Assembly (NCBI RefSeq): GCF_900104305.1
Contig: NZ_FNJC01000003.1
Coordinates: 558,001-622,000, forward strand
Origin: Filomicrobium insigne
GTDB lineage: Bacteria > Pseudomonadota > Alphaproteobacteria > Rhizobiales > Hyphomicrobiaceae
Direction: 5' to 3'
Length of the DNA stretch: 64,000 bases
The translations under genes and the position numbers were made by a program. The notes beneath the pieces were generated by a model. That model was not told where the DNA came from and did not search any database. It was given only the letters and a program-made list of their open reading frames with translations. How positions within the stretch are numbered: the stretch's first letter is position 1; every line of letters starts with the position of its first letter. This document shows, piece after piece, positions 1-10,943 of this stretch.

Positions 1-2
1 AT

Positions 3-935
3 ATGACGACGATTTCCGCCTCGATGGTGAAAGAGCTGCGCGAAAAAACCGGCGCGGGCATGATGGATTGCAAGGCGGCGCTGACGGAAAACGGCGGTGA
101 TATGGAAGCCGCCATCGACTGGCTGCGCAAAAAAGGCCTGTCAAAGGCTGCTAAGAAGTCTGACCGCGTTGCCGCGGAAGGTTTGGTCGCGGTAACCGCC
201 TCCGGAACGGAAGGCGCCGTTGTCGAGGTCAACTCCGAAACGGACTTCGTTGCACGTAACGACCAGTTCCAGGACATGGTTCGTACCATTGCGTCCCTTG
301 CAAGCGAAGCGCAGGGCGATGTCGCAAAGCTGCTGGCGATGAACTATCCTGGCAAATCCCTGACCGTCGAAGACTACGTCAAGGAAATGGTCGCGACGAT
401 CGGCGAAAACATGACGGTACGCCGGACCGCCACGCTTAAAGTCAGCGATGGCGTCGTAGCTGAGTACGTCCACAACAAGGCCGCTGACGGCCTTGGAAAG
501 ATCGGCGTTCTCGTCGCCCTCGAAAGCTCTGGCGACAAGAGCAAGCTCGCTGAATTCGGCCGCCAAGTCGCTATGCATATCGCCGCGGCAAACCCGCTGG
601 CACTCTCTCCGGAAGAACTCGACAACACCGTCATTGAGCGCGAACGGGCGATCTATACGGAGCAGGCTGCAGCATCCGGAAAGCCGGCTGAAATCATCGA
701 AAAGATGGTGGAAGGCCGCCTGCGGAAGGAATTCTTCCAGCAGGTTGTTCTGCCTCAGCAGGTATTTGTGCTCGATGGCAAGGCTAGCGTGGAGCAGGCG
801 ATTGCCAATGCAGCCAAGACCGTTGGCGCCCCCATCAAGGTAACGGGCTTCGTGCGCTATGGTCTGGGCGAAGGTATCGAAAAGAAGGAAGACGACTTCG
901 CTGCTGAAGTTGCTGCGGCTTCGGGCGCAAAATAA
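3..935 (+). CDS. tsf: Elongation factor Ts
   Basis: Nucleotide exchange factor that releases GDP from EF-Tu during translation elongation in the cytoplasm. The 310-residue product has the full family layout: an N-terminal UBA-like domain (about residues 1-55, with TGAGMMDCK), the core-contact motif TDFVARN at residues 80-86, and the long C-terminal dimerisation region. The ATG lies two bases inside the window, so the ribosome binding site and the usual upstream partner rpsB cannot be seen. A strong terminator follows 30 bases after the stop, so tsf is the end of its transcript and pyrH has a separate promoter. Identification is secure. Confidence 0.98.
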   Translation: MTTISASMVKELREKTGAGMMDCKAALTENGGDMEAAIDWLRKKGLSKAAKKSDRVAAEGLVAVTASGTEGAVVEVNSETDFVARNDQFQDMVRTIASLASEAQGDVAKLLAMNYPGKSLTVEDYVKEMVATIGENMTVRRTATLKVSDGVVAEYVHNKAADGLGKIGVLVALESSGDKSKLAEFGRQVAMHIAAANPLALSPEELDNTVIERERAIYTEQAAASGKPAEIIEKMVEGRLRKEFFQQVVLPQQVFVLDGKASVEQAIANAAKTVGAPIKVTGFVRYGLGEGIEKKEDDFAAEVAAASGAK

Positions 936-964
936 GCCGATAACCCGCGAAAATTCAAAAAATG

Positions 965-1003
965 ATACCGGCTGGCTGCTTTCGCAGTCAGCCGGTATTT
1001 TTT
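965..1003 (+). terminator. Rho-independent terminator after tsf
   Basis: A 10-bp perfect stem (965-974 with 989-998) is extended by five further pairs, one of them G-U, around a TTTC loop and is followed by a run of six T (998-1003). This ends the rpsB-tsf transcript. Confidence 0.9.
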
Positions 1004-1116
1004 AACCTCTGGTCATGTACCCCGGGATGCGGCATGTCTTGGCCGCCAATGAGCTGCCAACGGGCGATCCCAAGGTCGTCGATCACTGCTGAACTGGACA
1101 CGCCACGGGAGGGATC

Positions 1117-1848
1117 ATGAGCGGGACCCAGAGTGAACTGAAATACAAACGTCTTCTATTAAAGCTCTCCGGTGAAGCTCTTGCAGGCGACGGCGCATAC
1201 GGCATCGATCCTGAGGTCGTTGGGCGCCTTGCTAAGGAAATTTCCGAAGCCGCAGCCGCTGGATGCCAAATTTCTGTTGTCGTTGGGGGCGGGAACATCT
1301 TCCGTGGCCTGCAGGGTGCCGCCCGCGGCATGGAGCGCGCAACGGCCGACTACATGGGAATGCTGGCAACCGTCATGAACGCGCTGGCCCTATCCGGCGC
1401 ACTGTCGCAGCTCAAGACATCTTCGCGCGTGCTCTCGGCGATTCCCATGACGACCGTCTGCGAATCTTACGTTCGTCCCAAGGCCTTGCATCACCTGAGA
1501 AAAGGCCGCGTCGTAATTTTCGCGGCGGGCACTGGCAATCCGTTTTTCACAACCGATACGGCGGCAACACTCCGCGCCATCGAGATGGGTTGCGACGCGG
1601 TCGTCAAGGCCACGCAGGTTGACGGAATATATTCTGCAGACCCCAAGACGACGCCGGATGCGGTGCGCTATGATGCGCTGAGTTACTCCGAGGTCCTTGC
1701 TCGAGACTTGAAGGTGATGGATGGCGCGGCGATCGCACTTGCCCGCGATAATCGTCTTCCGGTAGTTGTGTTTTCTATCGCTGAACCAGGCAATCTCCTC
1801 AAACTATTGAAGGGAGAGGCGCGCGCCACAGTAATCCAGCCCGGCTAA
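1117..1848 (+). CDS. pyrH: UMP kinase (uridylate kinase)
   Basis: Phosphorylates UMP to UDP with ATP, the step leading to UTP and CTP; pyrG for the next branch lies further along the window. The 243 residues match the bacterial amino-acid-kinase fold: [10 protein letters not shown] near the N-terminus, the GGGNIFRG loop at about residues 57-64, and the nucleotide-binding [11 protein letters not shown] segment near residue 168. The ATG is preceded by a GGGAGGG ribosome binding site. It stands between tsf and frr, the order usual in proteobacteria. Confidence 0.98.
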   Translation: MSGTQSELKYKRLLLKLSGEALAGDGAYGIDPEVVGRLAKEISEAAAAGCQISVVVGGGNIFRGLQGAARGMERATADYMGMLATVMNALALSGALSQLKTSSRVLSAIPMTTVCESYVRPKALHHLRKGRVVIFAAGTGNPFFTTDTAATLRAIEMGCDAVVKATQVDGIYSADPKTTPDAVRYDALSYSEVLARDLKVMDGAAIALARDNRLPVVVFSIAEPGNLLKLLKGEARATVIQPG

Positions 1849-1994
1849 AGCGCGGGAATTGGGGTTCTGAACGGAATACAGCGGCATCGGCTGGTCTTTC
1901 GATGCCATGCACGCTATGAGCGGGATGAAGCCCGTCGAAAGAGGTGGCTCGGTCGGTCGGGTGAACTCGGCCGGCACCGGCAAGGAAATTGGAA

Positions 1995-2555
1995 ATGAGC
2001 GACACATTTAGTTTGGACGATCTTGAAGTAAGCATGATGGCTTCAATGGATGCCTTGAAGCGTGAGCTGAGTGGCCTGCGTACGGGACGCGCCAGCACCC
2101 ATCTGCTCGATCCTATCCAGGTGATGGTTTATGGCGCCAGGATGCCTCTCAACCAGGTCGCAACAGTTTCTGTTCCGGAGCCTCGTCTCATTTCCGTCCA
2201 GGTCTGGGACAAGTCGAACGTCTCCGCCGTTGAAAAGGCCATTCGCGAGTCGAGCCTGGGCCTTAATCCAGTGATCGACGGAGCTGTTTTACGCCTTCCA
2301 ATTCCGGCTCTTACCGCCGAGCGGCGTCAAGAGCTCGTGAAGGTGGCACACAAATACGCCGAGCAGTCGCGTGTTGCAGTCCGCAACGTACGCCGCGAAG
2401 GTATGGACCTGCTCAAAAAGCTCGAGAAGTCTGGAGACATGAGCGAGGACGAGCAGCACAAAAACTCGAGCAAGGTCCAAGAATTGACCGACAAGTACGT
2501 CAAAGAGATCGACAATTTGTTGGCCACGAAAGAAACCGAAATTCAGACGGTTTGA
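1995..2555 (+). CDS. frr: Ribosome recycling factor
   Basis: With EF-G it splits the post-termination ribosome. The 186-residue product has the family pattern: an N-terminal helix with LKRELSGLRTGRAS, a central beta domain with QVWDKSNV, and a C-terminal triple helix with RNVRREGMDLLKK. I chose the ATG because AAGGA lies eight bases upstream; a TTG two codons earlier is also in frame but has no better site. It is followed 51 bases later by uppS on the same strand, probably in one transcript. Confidence 0.97.
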   Translation: MSDTFSLDDLEVSMMASMDALKRELSGLRTGRASTHLLDPIQVMVYGARMPLNQVATVSVPEPRLISVQVWDKSNVSAVEKAIRESSLGLNPVIDGAVLRLPIPALTAERRQELVKVAHKYAEQSRVAVRNVRREGMDLLKKLEKSGDMSEDEQHKNSSKVQELTDKYVKEIDNLLATKETEIQTV

Positions 2556-2606
2556 GGCGTATACTTCTCTCAGACATGTCCGCAACATCTAGATAGGGGC
2601 CAGTCG

Positions 2607-3365
2607 TTGGCCGATTTATCGCAGACACCGCGAACACCCCCACTCGGTCCGCAGGCGCCCCGACACGTCGCGGTCATCATGGACGGCAATGGGCGCTGGG
2701 CCAAAAAACGCGGCCTTCCGCGAAGCATTGGCCATCGTGAAGGTGTCGAAGCCGTCCGGCGGACCGTGCAGGCCGCCATCGAACTCTCCATCCCCTATCT
2801 CACGATTTACAGTTTTTCGTCTGAGAACTGGTCACGGCCTGCGGAAGAAATCGACGAGTTGATGGGGCTGATGAAGCGTTTCATCCGCCGGGACTTGGCC
2901 GAACTTCATCAGGCCAATGTCCGCATTCTGGTGATTGGAGACCGAGAAGGCGTAGATCCCGAACTGCTGTCTCTTGTGGACGAGACAACGGACCTTACCA
3001 GCACGAATACTGGCCTGACGTTGGTCATTGCCTTCAACTATGGCGCCCGCAATGAAATTGCCCGTGCGGCCCGGCATCTCGCAACGGAAGTTGCTGAAGG
3101 GCGGTTGAGCCTGGAATCCATTGATGTCGATGCGATCTCTCAGGCTCTCGATACCAGCGGCGTCCCGGATCCGGATCTCCTGATCCGGACGAGTGGGGAA
3201 CAACGGCTGTCGAATTTCTTGCTGTGGCAGGCGGCCTATACGGAATTTGTCTTCCTGGATTGCCTGTGGCCCGATTTCGGGCGAGACCAGCTTGAAGAAG
3301 CAATCGCAAAGTATCACGTCCGAGATCGCCGTTACGGTGGATTGTCGCGTCGATCCACGGCGTGA
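2607..3365 (+). CDS. uppS: Isoprenyl transferase (undecaprenyl diphosphate synthase)
   Basis: Builds C55 undecaprenyl diphosphate from FPP and IPP, the lipid carrier for peptidoglycan and O-antigen. The substrate loop MDGNGRWA with the catalytic Asp is near residues 26-33, and the conserved [15 protein letters not shown] segment is near residue 193. The start must be a non-ATG codon: the first ATG in frame lies inside the catalytic motif. The TTG used here has AGGGG upstream. At 252 residues it is full length. Its stop overlaps the region of possible cdsA starts, which suggests translational coupling. Confidence 0.97.
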   Translation: MADLSQTPRTPPLGPQAPRHVAVIMDGNGRWAKKRGLPRSIGHREGVEAVRRTVQAAIELSIPYLTIYSFSSENWSRPAEEIDELMGLMKRFIRRDLAELHQANVRILVIGDREGVDPELLSLVDETTDLTSTNTGLTLVIAFNYGARNEIARAARHLATEVAEGRLSLESIDVDAISQALDTSGVPDPDLLIRTSGEQRLSNFLLWQAAYTEFVFLDCLWPDFGRDQLEEAIAKYHVRDRRYGGLSRRSTA

Positions 3366-3376
3366 GGATGACCACA

Positions 3377-4255
3377 ATGCACGAACCCTCCTGGCATGAG
3401 CCTTGGACCGGCGAAGATGCGCGTTCACGTGCAACCGGACATCATCCGCGCCGGTTGATCGCGCGTATCGCGTCCGGTGTCTTTCTCGGGTTGGTGAGCC
3501 TCGGCGCAACCTTCGCCGGGTCGTATGCCTTCGCTGGGCTCGTAGCAGTTATGGCGATTATGATGGCTTGGGAATGGGGTGGAATCGTTCGCTCCCGACG
3601 CTACGATTTCGGCTTTCTCCTGCACGCAGCAGCCATCGTCGTTTGCATTGCGCTCGCCGCAATTGGCAGATCTCAACTTGCCCTTGTCGCGTTAGGTGTG
3701 GCTGCGATCGCTATGGCGGCCACCTATGGCAGGCAGAATGGACTAATGTCGGCCGCCGGGCTTTTTTACATCGGGATCCCAGCGATTTCACTCGTCTGGC
3801 TCCGCAATGACGTCCCTTATGGCTTCACAGCGATTCTACTGATCTTTTCTGTCGTCTGGGCCGCCGACACCGCCGCTTATGTTGGGGGCAAGACAGTCGG
3901 TGGAGTAAAATTTTGGCCCAGTATATCGCCGAATAAGACGTGGGCGGGAACCTGCTCAGCCCTCGTCGCGAGTGCGTTGGTCGGCGCGATATTCTCGTTC
4001 CTACTGACGGGCGCGCCGTCACTCTATCTGGTCATCTGTACGACGGTGCTCGGGTTGGTGGCTCTGGCAGGTGACCTCGCGGAATCCGCATTTAAGCGCG
4101 TATATAGGCTTAAGGATGCCAGTAATCTGATCCCTGGCCATGGCGGATTCATGGATCGTCTGGACGGAATCGCCGCTGCGGCGGCCTTTGCCGCTCTGAT
4201 CTGCCTGCTGATGGATATCAACCAGCCTGCCAAGGCGCTCCTGTTCGGTGCGTGA
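3377..4255 (+). CDS. cdsA: Phosphatidate cytidylyltransferase
   Basis: Converts phosphatidic acid and CTP to CDP-diacylglycerol, the precursor of all phospholipids, at the inner membrane. The product is about 292 residues of mainly hydrophobic helices and ends with the CDP-diglyceride synthase signature (residues about 237-264, SAFKRVYRLKD followed by PGHGGFMDRLDG). The ATG at 3377 is preferred because GAGGA lies eight bases upstream. ATG 3368 and a GTG at 3362 that overlaps the uppS stop are alternatives. Function is secure; the start is not. Confidence 0.96.
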   Translation: MHEPSWHEPWTGEDARSRATGHHPRRLIARIASGVFLGLVSLGATFAGSYAFAGLVAVMAIMMAWEWGGIVRSRRYDFGFLLHAAAIVVCIALAAIGRSQLALVALGVAAIAMAATYGRQNGLMSAAGLFYIGIPAISLVWLRNDVPYGFTAILLIFSVVWAADTAAYVGGKTVGGVKFWPSISPNKTWAGTCSALVASALVGAIFSFLLTGAPSLYLVICTTVLGLVALAGDLAESAFKRVYRLKDASNLIPGHGGFMDRLDGIAAAAAFAALICLLMDINQPAKALLFGA

Positions 4256-4349
4256 CCCTAGCCTTGCGTGAAGCTGTGAATTCGTTTCTACGTTCTCGGG
4301 CAGACTAAAAATTCTTTGCCGATGTGGCCAACGCTGGAGGAAATGACGA

Positions 4350-5585
4350 GTGGAACCAGGACGGCTCAGCGTTGTCCCTGATCGGACCGAGACGGCGCGC
4401 GGCACCCGTTCCCCTCGGGCGCGTAGGTTAAGTATACTGGGCGCCACCGGTTCGATCGGCCAGAGCACCCTCGATCTCGTCGCTCGCCAGCCCAAAGAGT
4501 TCGAAATCGTTGCTCTCACGGCGCAAAACAGCGTGGCAGAACTCGCGCGTCTCGCGGTCAAGCACAACGCGGCTTACGCAGTGATAGGTGATGCGACGCG
4601 GTTTGCTGAACTGAAGAGTCTGCTGGCTGGAACGTCGGTGAAGCCAGCGGCGGGACCAGAAGCCCTCGTAACGGCGGCCTGTGAGCCGGCAGATTGCGTC
4701 ATGGCTGCCATTGTTGGGGCTGCGGGCCTTGAGCCCTCGTTTGCGGCGCTTGCCCAAGGCAGCCGGTTGGCCCTGGCCAACAAGGAATGCCTCGTTTCAG
4801 CAGGCAGCGTTTTTATGGCCGAAGTTGAACGCCAGGGAGCCGAACTCGTCCCGGTCGACAGCGAGCATTCCGCCTGTTTCCAGCTCATTGGAACAGGAGA
4901 GCCCTCGGCAATTGAAAAGATTACTCTGACGGCTTCTGGTGGACCCTTCCGAGAGTGGTCACGCGAACGGCTCGAAAAGGCAACGCGTGAAGAGGCGCTC
5001 CGTCATCCCAACTGGTCGATGGGAGCCAAGATCACGATCGATTCGGCAACCTTGATGAACAAAGCGCTGGAGTTGATCGAGGCGTATCACTTGTTTCCGG
5101 TGGAACCCCATCAACTCAGCGCTGTCGTGCATCCGCAGTCAATCGTGCACTGCTTAGTCGCCTTTGCCGACGGTTCCGTATTGGCGCAACTGTCCGAACC
5201 CGATATGCGCACGCCGATCGCGCTGGCACTCTCTTGGCCTGCCCGGATGCAGGCACCGACGAAGCGACTTGATCTGGCGGAGATCGGCCAGCTCACCTTC
5301 GAGCCCCCCGATGAAGACCGATTCCCCGCGATGCGGCTTGCGCGTGAAGTGTTGGCGCGCGGAGAAACTGCGCCTGCAGTGTTCAACGCCGCGAATGAAA
5401 TAGCCGTTGAAGCGTTTCTGGCGGGGCGTATAAGATTCCTCGATATCGCCAGATCCGTAGAAAACTGTCTGGAACAGGCCGATCGGGCGGGTGTAATTGC
5501 TCCAGCCGCTTGTCTCGACGACATCCTGAGCATAGATCACGAAGCGAGGCGCTTGGCCGCCATCGCTCTGGAACGGTTGTCCTGA
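4350..5585 (+). CDS. dxr: 1-deoxy-D-xylulose-5-phosphate reductoisomerase
   Basis: Second enzyme of the non-mevalonate isoprenoid pathway: rearranges and reduces DXP to MEP with NADPH. The NADPH-binding loop GATGSIGQST begins at residue 31, and the metal/substrate region has PVDSEHSACFQ and GAKITIDSATLMNKALE. The product is 411 residues, slightly long because of a basic N-terminal tail. The start is a GTG with GGAGG nine bases upstream; an ATG seven bases earlier is out of frame and reaches a stop after 12 codons. It lies between cdsA and rseP, the standard order. Confidence 0.97.
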   Translation: MEPGRLSVVPDRTETARGTRSPRARRLSILGATGSIGQSTLDLVARQPKEFEIVALTAQNSVAELARLAVKHNAAYAVIGDATRFAELKSLLAGTSVKPAAGPEALVTAACEPADCVMAAIVGAAGLEPSFAALAQGSRLALANKECLVSAGSVFMAEVERQGAELVPVDSEHSACFQLIGTGEPSAIEKITLTASGGPFREWSRERLEKATREEALRHPNWSMGAKITIDSATLMNKALELIEAYHLFPVEPHQLSAVVHPQSIVHCLVAFADGSVLAQLSEPDMRTPIALALSWPARMQAPTKRLDLAEIGQLTFEPPDEDRFPAMRLAREVLARGETAPAVFNAANEIAVEAFLAGRIRFLDIARSVENCLEQADRAGVIAPAACLDDILSIDHEARRLAAIALERLS

Positions 5586-5649
5586 TTATCCTGTCGCGTT
5601 ACATCCGCGAGCACCCCAACCGTCGACACACTCGTAAGGAACTCGGTTC

Positions 5650-6810
5650 ATGGATTTCATCTCGCAACTTGGCGCAAACCTATCGGGAGCGCTCATCATT
5701 GCGATCGGTTTCCTGTTCGCCTTAACGATCGTCGTCTTCATCCATGAGATGGGACACTTTTTGGTGGCGCGCTGGTGCGGCGTTACTGTGAAGGCGTTCT
5801 CAATCGGCTTCGGTAAAGAGATTTATTCGTTCACGGATCGTCATGGAACCCGCTGGCGCATCGCCTGGATTCCGGTCGGTGGCTACGTAAAGTTTATGGA
5901 CGATGAGAATGCCGCCAGCGTCCCATCGCGCGACGCGCTGAGCGGTCTGACCGAGGAGGAGCGCAAAGGCGCGTTTCAGCTCAAGCCTTTGTGGCAACGA
6001 GCAGCCGTCGTCGCTGCAGGCCCGGCGGCCAATTTCATCCTGGCAATTCTGATATTTGCGATGATGTTTTGGTTGTTCGGCAATCGCACGATGGAACCGC
6101 GTGTGGGACGTGTGGCGCCCGACTCGCCAGCAGCTTCGGCAGGCTTCCTGGCGGGCGATCTCATCGTTGCGATTGATGGAACACCGGTGGATGGCTTCGC
6201 AACCGTTCAGCAGGTCGTCTCGACCAGCGTCGGGCGAAAACTCGCGTTCGAGGTCGAACGTGACGGGCAAAAGCTCATTTTGATGGTAACACCAGCTCTG
6301 CGTGAGCTGAACGATGCCATAGCCGGGAAACATCGCCGACCAGTTATCGGGATCGAAGCCTCAGGGGAAACAAGCCGGATTGTTCATCGTGATGTTGGTC
6401 CGCTCGAAGCCGTTTGGCTAGGTACGGAACGCACGTGGGATATCGCCGCGGGCACGTTGTCCTACATTGGCGATGTCTTTACGGGCCGCCAGGGCGCGGA
6501 ACAGATTGGTGGGATTGTCAGAATTGCTGACGCCGCAGGTAAGTTCGCGGCCCTTGGAGTGGCCGAGCTGATTCTGTTCACAGCATTCATTTCAGTGAGC
6601 ATCGGCTTAGTAAATCTTTTCCCGATCCCACTTCTCGATGGTGGACATTTGCTCTTTTACGGCATCGAGGCCGTGCGAGGGCGGCCCATGAGTGAGGGTG
6701 CGCAGGAATTCAGTTTCAGAATCGGGTTGGCATTGATCGTTATGCTGATGGTGTTCGGCTTCTACAACGATCGTGGAATTTTGGCGCGATGGTTCTCCTG
6801 GTTCAGCTAA
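5650..6810 (+). CDS. rseP: Site-2 zinc metalloprotease RseP
   Basis: Intramembrane protease that cuts anti-sigma factors and leftover signal peptides. Visible landmarks in the 386 residues are the zinc motif HEMGH (residues 32-36) in the first membrane helix, a PDZ domain around residues 130-220 (GRVAPDSPAASAGF), and the second active-site motif NLFPIPLLDGGH near residue 326. The ATG has AAGGA eight bases upstream. A 307-base gap follows before bamA, so bamA probably also has its own promoter. Confidence 0.97.
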   Translation: MDFISQLGANLSGALIIAIGFLFALTIVVFIHEMGHFLVARWCGVTVKAFSIGFGKEIYSFTDRHGTRWRIAWIPVGGYVKFMDDENAASVPSRDALSGLTEEERKGAFQLKPLWQRAAVVAAGPAANFILAILIFAMMFWLFGNRTMEPRVGRVAPDSPAASAGFLAGDLIVAIDGTPVDGFATVQQVVSTSVGRKLAFEVERDGQKLILMVTPALRELNDAIAGKHRRPVIGIEASGETSRIVHRDVGPLEAVWLGTERTWDIAAGTLSYIGDVFTGRQGAEQIGGIVRIADAAGKFAALGVAELILFTAFISVSIGLVNLFPIPLLDGGHLLFYGIEAVRGRPMSEGAQEFSFRIGLALIVMLMVFGFYNDRGILARWFSWFS

Positions 6811-7117
6811 GCGGTGAGAAAATTGGGGACGAACAGTGCGTTGCAGGCCGTCTTGGTTCCCAATTATTGCGCTTAAAAAAGGGGCGCTGACCCGAGAAAA
6901 CGAAGTGAAATCAGTGCGGGTGACGCATTCTTGCCACTTCCCTACTGCTTGCGGAATCGTTAAAACCCATAGTGAGCTTTGGTGTAACGACCCGAGGGAA
7001 GCACTACGAGTGATCGTGGTGGCGGGTTGCGCGCCTTAAAGAAGGTCAAGGTGTGGTGTTCAGTTGCCGACAGGCACCGCATCTCTGGGGATCGGCAAAA
7101 CGAGGGCAGATCCGCGA
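6811..7117 (+). other. Intergenic region rseP-bamA, no gene recognised
   Basis: No convincing coding sequence, RNA or terminator was found here. It probably holds the bamA promoter, but I could not pick one promoter with confidence. A short open frame inside it has no family resemblance. Confidence 0.5.
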
Positions 7118-9490
7118 ATGTCTCAGTATCGGATCATGTCGTTGGGGGCCCTACGCGTCGCTCTTTCACTGTTCTTGACTGCGTTCGTAGTCATCAGTGT
7201 CGATGCAGTAGGATTTTCGACTCCGGCGCATGCGCAAGTCGTTGTCAGCGAAATTCAAGTTATTGGTAATCGGCGTGTCGAACCCGAGACGGTTCGGTCG
7301 TACTTGAAGTTCACGACGGGTGATGTCTACGACGCTGGACGCGTCGATCAGTCTTTGCGCGCACTTTTCGCGACGGGACTGTTTGCAGACGTTGAGATTT
7401 TCCGTGATGGCAATGTGGTTCGGGTCCGGGTCGAAGAAAACCCTGTGATCAACCAAGTTGCCTTCGAAGGTAACTCCGAAGTCGATACCAACACTCTCCA
7501 AGCCGAAGTTCAGCTGAAGCCGCGCTCGATCTATACGCGCGCTCGCGTTCAGGCTGACGTTCAGCGCATCCTTGACGTCTATAGCCGTCAGGGCCGATAT
7601 GCCGCCAACGTCGAGCCGAAAATCATCGAGCTTGAGCAGAACCGTGTGAATCTCGTTTTCGAGATCATGGAAGGTTCTGCGACGAAGGTGAAGAGCATCA
7701 ACTTCATCGGCAACCGCGCCTTCAGTGACGCGCAGTTGCGCGACATCATTTCTACGACGCAGGCTGGCTGGTTCGATTTCCTATCCGGCACCAGCATCTA
7801 CGATCCAGATCGCATGAATCTCGACCGTGAGCTTCTGCGTCAGTATTACCTGAAGAACGGATATGCCGACGCACGCGTGACTTCAGCTAACGCCGAACTC
7901 GATCGCGACGGTTCAGGTTTCTTCCTGACCTTCACGGTTGAAGAGGGCGAGCTCTATCACTTCGGCAATATCGTGATCGACAGCTCGCTCACGGGGTTGG
8001 ATGCTGCGTCCCTGAGCGGCGACCTGTTGACCTATAGCGGCGACGTCTATAACGGCTCGCTGCTCGACAAGACCGTTGAGCGTTTGACCCTTGCTGTCGC
8101 GGAACGTGGCTTTGCCTTTGCTCGTGTCCGTCCCCGCGCCACACCCGACATGTACGCTCGCACGATCGCAATCAACTATGTGATCGACGAGGGGCCGCGG
8201 GTTTATATCGAACGTATCAATATCTCGGGTAACGAGCGCACGAAGGATCACGTTATTCGTCGTGAGTTCCGTCTGGCCGAAGGTGATGCCTTTAACCCGC
8301 TGATGGTTGATCGCGCCGAGAAGCGTTTGAAGGCCCTTGGCTTCTTCAAGGCCGTCGACGTCAAGCGCCGCCCAGGTTCTGCTCCCGATCGTGTCGTTCT
8401 TGACGTGCAGGTAACCGAGCAATCAACTGGTGAGCTCTCGTTTGGTGCCGGTTACTCGACAGCGGAAGGCGTCATCGGTGACGTATCCATCAGTGAGCGC
8501 AACCTGCTCGGCAACGGTCAGTACATCCGGCTCCGTGTCGGTGGCTCCATCGAGCGTGCCCAGGTTGACTTGAGCTTCACGGAACCGCGCTTCCTCGACC
8601 GTAACCTGTCGGCCGGCTTCGACCTGTATCACAAGGAACTCGATCAGCGCGATCAGTCGGGTTTCCGGTCTCGTAAGAGCGGCGGTCAGCTGCGCCTTGG
8701 CTTCCCGCTGTCGGAAGATCTCTGGATGCAGACCAGCTACTCGCTGTCGCGCGATCAGATCTTCGACGTGGAAGATGACGCATCGCTGGCGATCAAGGAC
8801 GCATGCGGTGATACGGTCCTGGCGACAAACCGAGCTAACTGTGGCGACGGTACGTACTGGACTTCGTCCGCCGGCACGATGATCACCTACGATAAGCGTA
8901 ATCACCCAACCAACCCAACGAGCGGCTACTACCTGCAAGGTACGGCAGACTTCGCTGGCCTCGGTGGCGACGCAGAATACGTCCGCGTCCAGGCTGAAGC
9001 CCGTGGCTACTACCCGGTTACGGAAAACATCACCTTCGTCAGCCGCGTTGTTGGCGGCCATATCGAAGGCTGGGGTGATGAGGATGTCCGCGTGCTCGAC
9101 CAGTTCTTCCGTGGTGGTGAGACCGTCCGTGGCTTTGACCGCTCGGGTTTCGGACCACGTGACGCACGAACCGGTGACGCGCTCGGCGGTAAGACATACT
9201 GGGCGGCAACTGCGGAACTCCGCTTCCCGATCCCGTTCGTGCCTGAAGAGCTCGGACTTGGTGGTGCAGTCTTTGCTGACGCTGGTTCGCTCTTTAATGC
9301 CTCCCAGCACGTGAAGGACATTTTGGGCAACAACCTTGAAGATGACGCCTCGGTACGTGCTTCCGTTGGTGCAAGCCTTCTGTGGAATTCGCCCGTAGGT
9401 CCGCTGCGTGTCGACTTCTCCAAAGTTCTCGCATCGGAAGAGTACGACGACGAGCAGTGGTTCCGCTTCGGCGCCTCATCGAAATTCTAA
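7118..9490 (+). CDS. bamA: Outer membrane protein assembly factor BamA
   Basis: Central Omp85 subunit of the BAM complex, which folds and inserts outer-membrane beta-barrels. The preferred ATG gives a signal peptide of about 39 residues ending PAHA before QVVVSEIQV. Five POTRA repeats then run to about residue 420 (first one [12 protein letters not shown]), followed by the 16-strand barrel with the conserved [11 protein letters not shown] segment (the VRGF motif) and a C-terminal aromatic residue (ASSKF). An in-frame TTG 18 codons upstream would add residues before the signal peptide and is less likely; GAGGG lies 11 bases before the ATG. A perfect terminator follows. Confidence 0.97.
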   Translation: MSQYRIMSLGALRVALSLFLTAFVVISVDAVGFSTPAHAQVVVSEIQVIGNRRVEPETVRSYLKFTTGDVYDAGRVDQSLRALFATGLFADVEIFRDGNVVRVRVEENPVINQVAFEGNSEVDTNTLQAEVQLKPRSIYTRARVQADVQRILDVYSRQGRYAANVEPKIIELEQNRVNLVFEIMEGSATKVKSINFIGNRAFSDAQLRDIISTTQAGWFDFLSGTSIYDPDRMNLDRELLRQYYLKNGYADARVTSANAELDRDGSGFFLTFTVEEGELYHFGNIVIDSSLTGLDAASLSGDLLTYSGDVYNGSLLDKTVERLTLAVAERGFAFARVRPRATPDMYARTIAINYVIDEGPRVYIERINISGNERTKDHVIRREFRLAEGDAFNPLMVDRAEKRLKALGFFKAVDVKRRPGSAPDRVVLDVQVTEQSTGELSFGAGYSTAEGVIGDVSISERNLLGNGQYIRLRVGGSIERAQVDLSFTEPRFLDRNLSAGFDLYHKELDQRDQSGFRSRKSGGQLRLGFPLSEDLWMQTSYSLSRDQIFDVEDDASLAIKDACGDTVLATNRANCGDGTYWTSSAGTMITYDKRNHPTNPTSGYYLQGTADFAGLGGDAEYVRVQAEARGYYPVTENITFVSRVVGGHIEGWGDEDVRVLDQFFRGGETVRGFDRSGFGPRDARTGDALGGKTYWAATAELRFPIPFVPEELGLGGAVFADAGSLFNASQHVKDILGNNLEDDASVRASVGASLLWNSPVGPLRVDFSKVLASEEYDDEQWFRFGASSKF

Positions 9491-9503
9491 GTCCATTGAA
9501 TTT

Positions 9504-9523
9504 AAGGGGGCTTCGGCCCCCTT
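9504..9523 (+). terminator. Terminator after bamA
   Basis: A perfect 8-bp stem (9504-9511 with 9516-9523) closes a TTCG tetraloop just after the bamA stop and leads into ATTTCGTT. The T-run is modest, so some read-through to lpxD is possible. Confidence 0.75.
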
Positions 9524-9762
9524 ATTTCGTTACACTTCAGCAGTTTCAGCTCAAAAGCCAACGCCTTAAGGTTCTGGCGCAAAGCGATCCCTCAGATGGC
9601 AACGCCGTGACGCGTCCATGGATCGCGCTTCCCAAGAGGGTTTTCAGCCTCTATGGACATGGCTATCAATTGACACCCGCCAGCCACCTTTCCGGAACTA
9701 TAGTCCGCTTGGTGGCCCGTTCTGTACCACCCTTAAGATATGTCGGGAATTTGGGGGCGCCG

Positions 9763-10794
9763 ATGGATCATCCAGGCTTCTTCGACCGGGCAGCTCCGAT
9801 CGCAATATCTGAGGTCGCGAAAGCTACGGCCGCAACGCTTCCTGCAGGCCTTCCCGATGAATTGGCCAGCCGCAGGCTGTCGGACGTCCGCACCCTCGCC
9901 GACGCAGGACCCGACGATGTGGCATTTCTCGATAACCGCAAATATCTGCCGCTCTTGAGTGAAACGCGCGCCGGAGCTTGTCTCGTGACGCCTGCGTTCG
10001 TAGAGCGGGTTCCGAAAGCGACCGTGCCGCTTCTCACGAAGCGGCCATATCACGGCTTTGCGCTCGCGCTTCGTACTTTTTACCCGCAAGCGCTTTGGCC
10101 ACGCGTTGCAGAGCCTGGAAGTGCCAACATCGATCCCTCGGCTCATATCGAGCCTGATTGCACGATCGAACCTGGCGCGATCATCGGCCCGCAGGCCTCT
10201 ATCGGCCGCGGCTCCCGCATCGCTGCTGGCGCAGTAATCGGGTACCGCGTGTACGTCGGACGCGACAGCTACATCGGTCCGCAATCGACGCTGCAGCATG
10301 CATTGCTCGGCAACCGAGTCATCATCCACGCCGGAGCACGCATCGGACAGGATGGATTCGGCTTCGCCATGGGGCCGGACGGGCATCTGAAAGTGCCGCA
10401 AATTGGCCGCGTCATCATTCAAGATAACGTTGAGATTGGAGCTAATACAACAATAGATAGAGGTGCTCTTAAGGATACCGTCATCGGTGAGGGCACGAAA
10501 ATTGATAATCTTGTACAGATCGGGCACAACGTCTGTATCGGACGGCACTGCGTGATCGTGGCCCACACTGGTATTTCGGGTTCTACCGAACTGGGAGACT
10601 TTGTAGTGATGGGCGGCCAGTCGGGCACCGTCGGCCACATCAAAATTGGCACCGGCGCCCAGGTGGCTGGAGCGTCCCACCCAAAGGACGATATTCCAGC
10701 GGGAGCACGTGTCGGTGGAACACCGGCGCGGCCGTTGCGTCAATGGGGCCGGGAGCTGGCAGCTTTAACGCGGCTGGCGAAACGCGAGGACTGA
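9763..10794 (+). CDS. lpxD: UDP-3-O-acylglucosamine N-acyltransferase
   Basis: Third step of lipid A synthesis: transfers a hydroxyacyl chain from ACP to the 2-amino group of UDP-3-O-acyl-GlcN. The N-terminal uridine-binding domain ([10 protein letters not shown], about residue 57) is followed by many left-handed beta-helix hexapeptide repeats with [14 protein letters not shown] and IGHNVCIG, which contains the expected catalytic histidine. The ATG gives 343 residues, normal for the family, with GGGGG upstream; an open frame continues further upstream into bamA but is not needed. Confidence 0.97.
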   Translation: MDHPGFFDRAAPIAISEVAKATAATLPAGLPDELASRRLSDVRTLADAGPDDVAFLDNRKYLPLLSETRAGACLVTPAFVERVPKATVPLLTKRPYHGFALALRTFYPQALWPRVAEPGSANIDPSAHIEPDCTIEPGAIIGPQASIGRGSRIAAGAVIGYRVYVGRDSYIGPQSTLQHALLGNRVIIHAGARIGQDGFGFAMGPDGHLKVPQIGRVIIQDNVEIGANTTIDRGALKDTVIGEGTKIDNLVQIGHNVCIGRHCVIVAHTGISGSTELGDFVVMGGQSGTVGHIKIGTGAQVAGASHPKDDIPAGARVGGTPARPLRQWGRELAALTRLAKRED

Positions 10795-10943
10795 CGTGTT
10801 ATGGCGGTGTGCTGATGCGCCGTCGCGAGTTTAACACTTGCCAAAGGCTAAGCCTTGGTAATTGAAGAGTTTGCCGTGAGCGATGCGAGTGCTTTAAAAC
10901 TTCGCCATCGCGCCCGGAATGATTGAAGTGGAGCGAAAAGGAA

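Noticed and set aside
6836-7039. Short plus-strand open frame before bamA
   Set aside because: 67 codons, no ribosome binding site and no resemblance; treated as intergenic.
8423-9310. Open frame of 295 codons opposite bamA
   Set aside because: Antisense to the conserved barrel domain of bamA; no recognisable domain.
9733-10743. Long open frame (336 codons) on the minus strand opposite lpxD
   Set aside because: It mirrors a strongly conserved lpxD coding frame, has no family resemblance and an Arg/Cys/His-rich composition typical of antisense frames.
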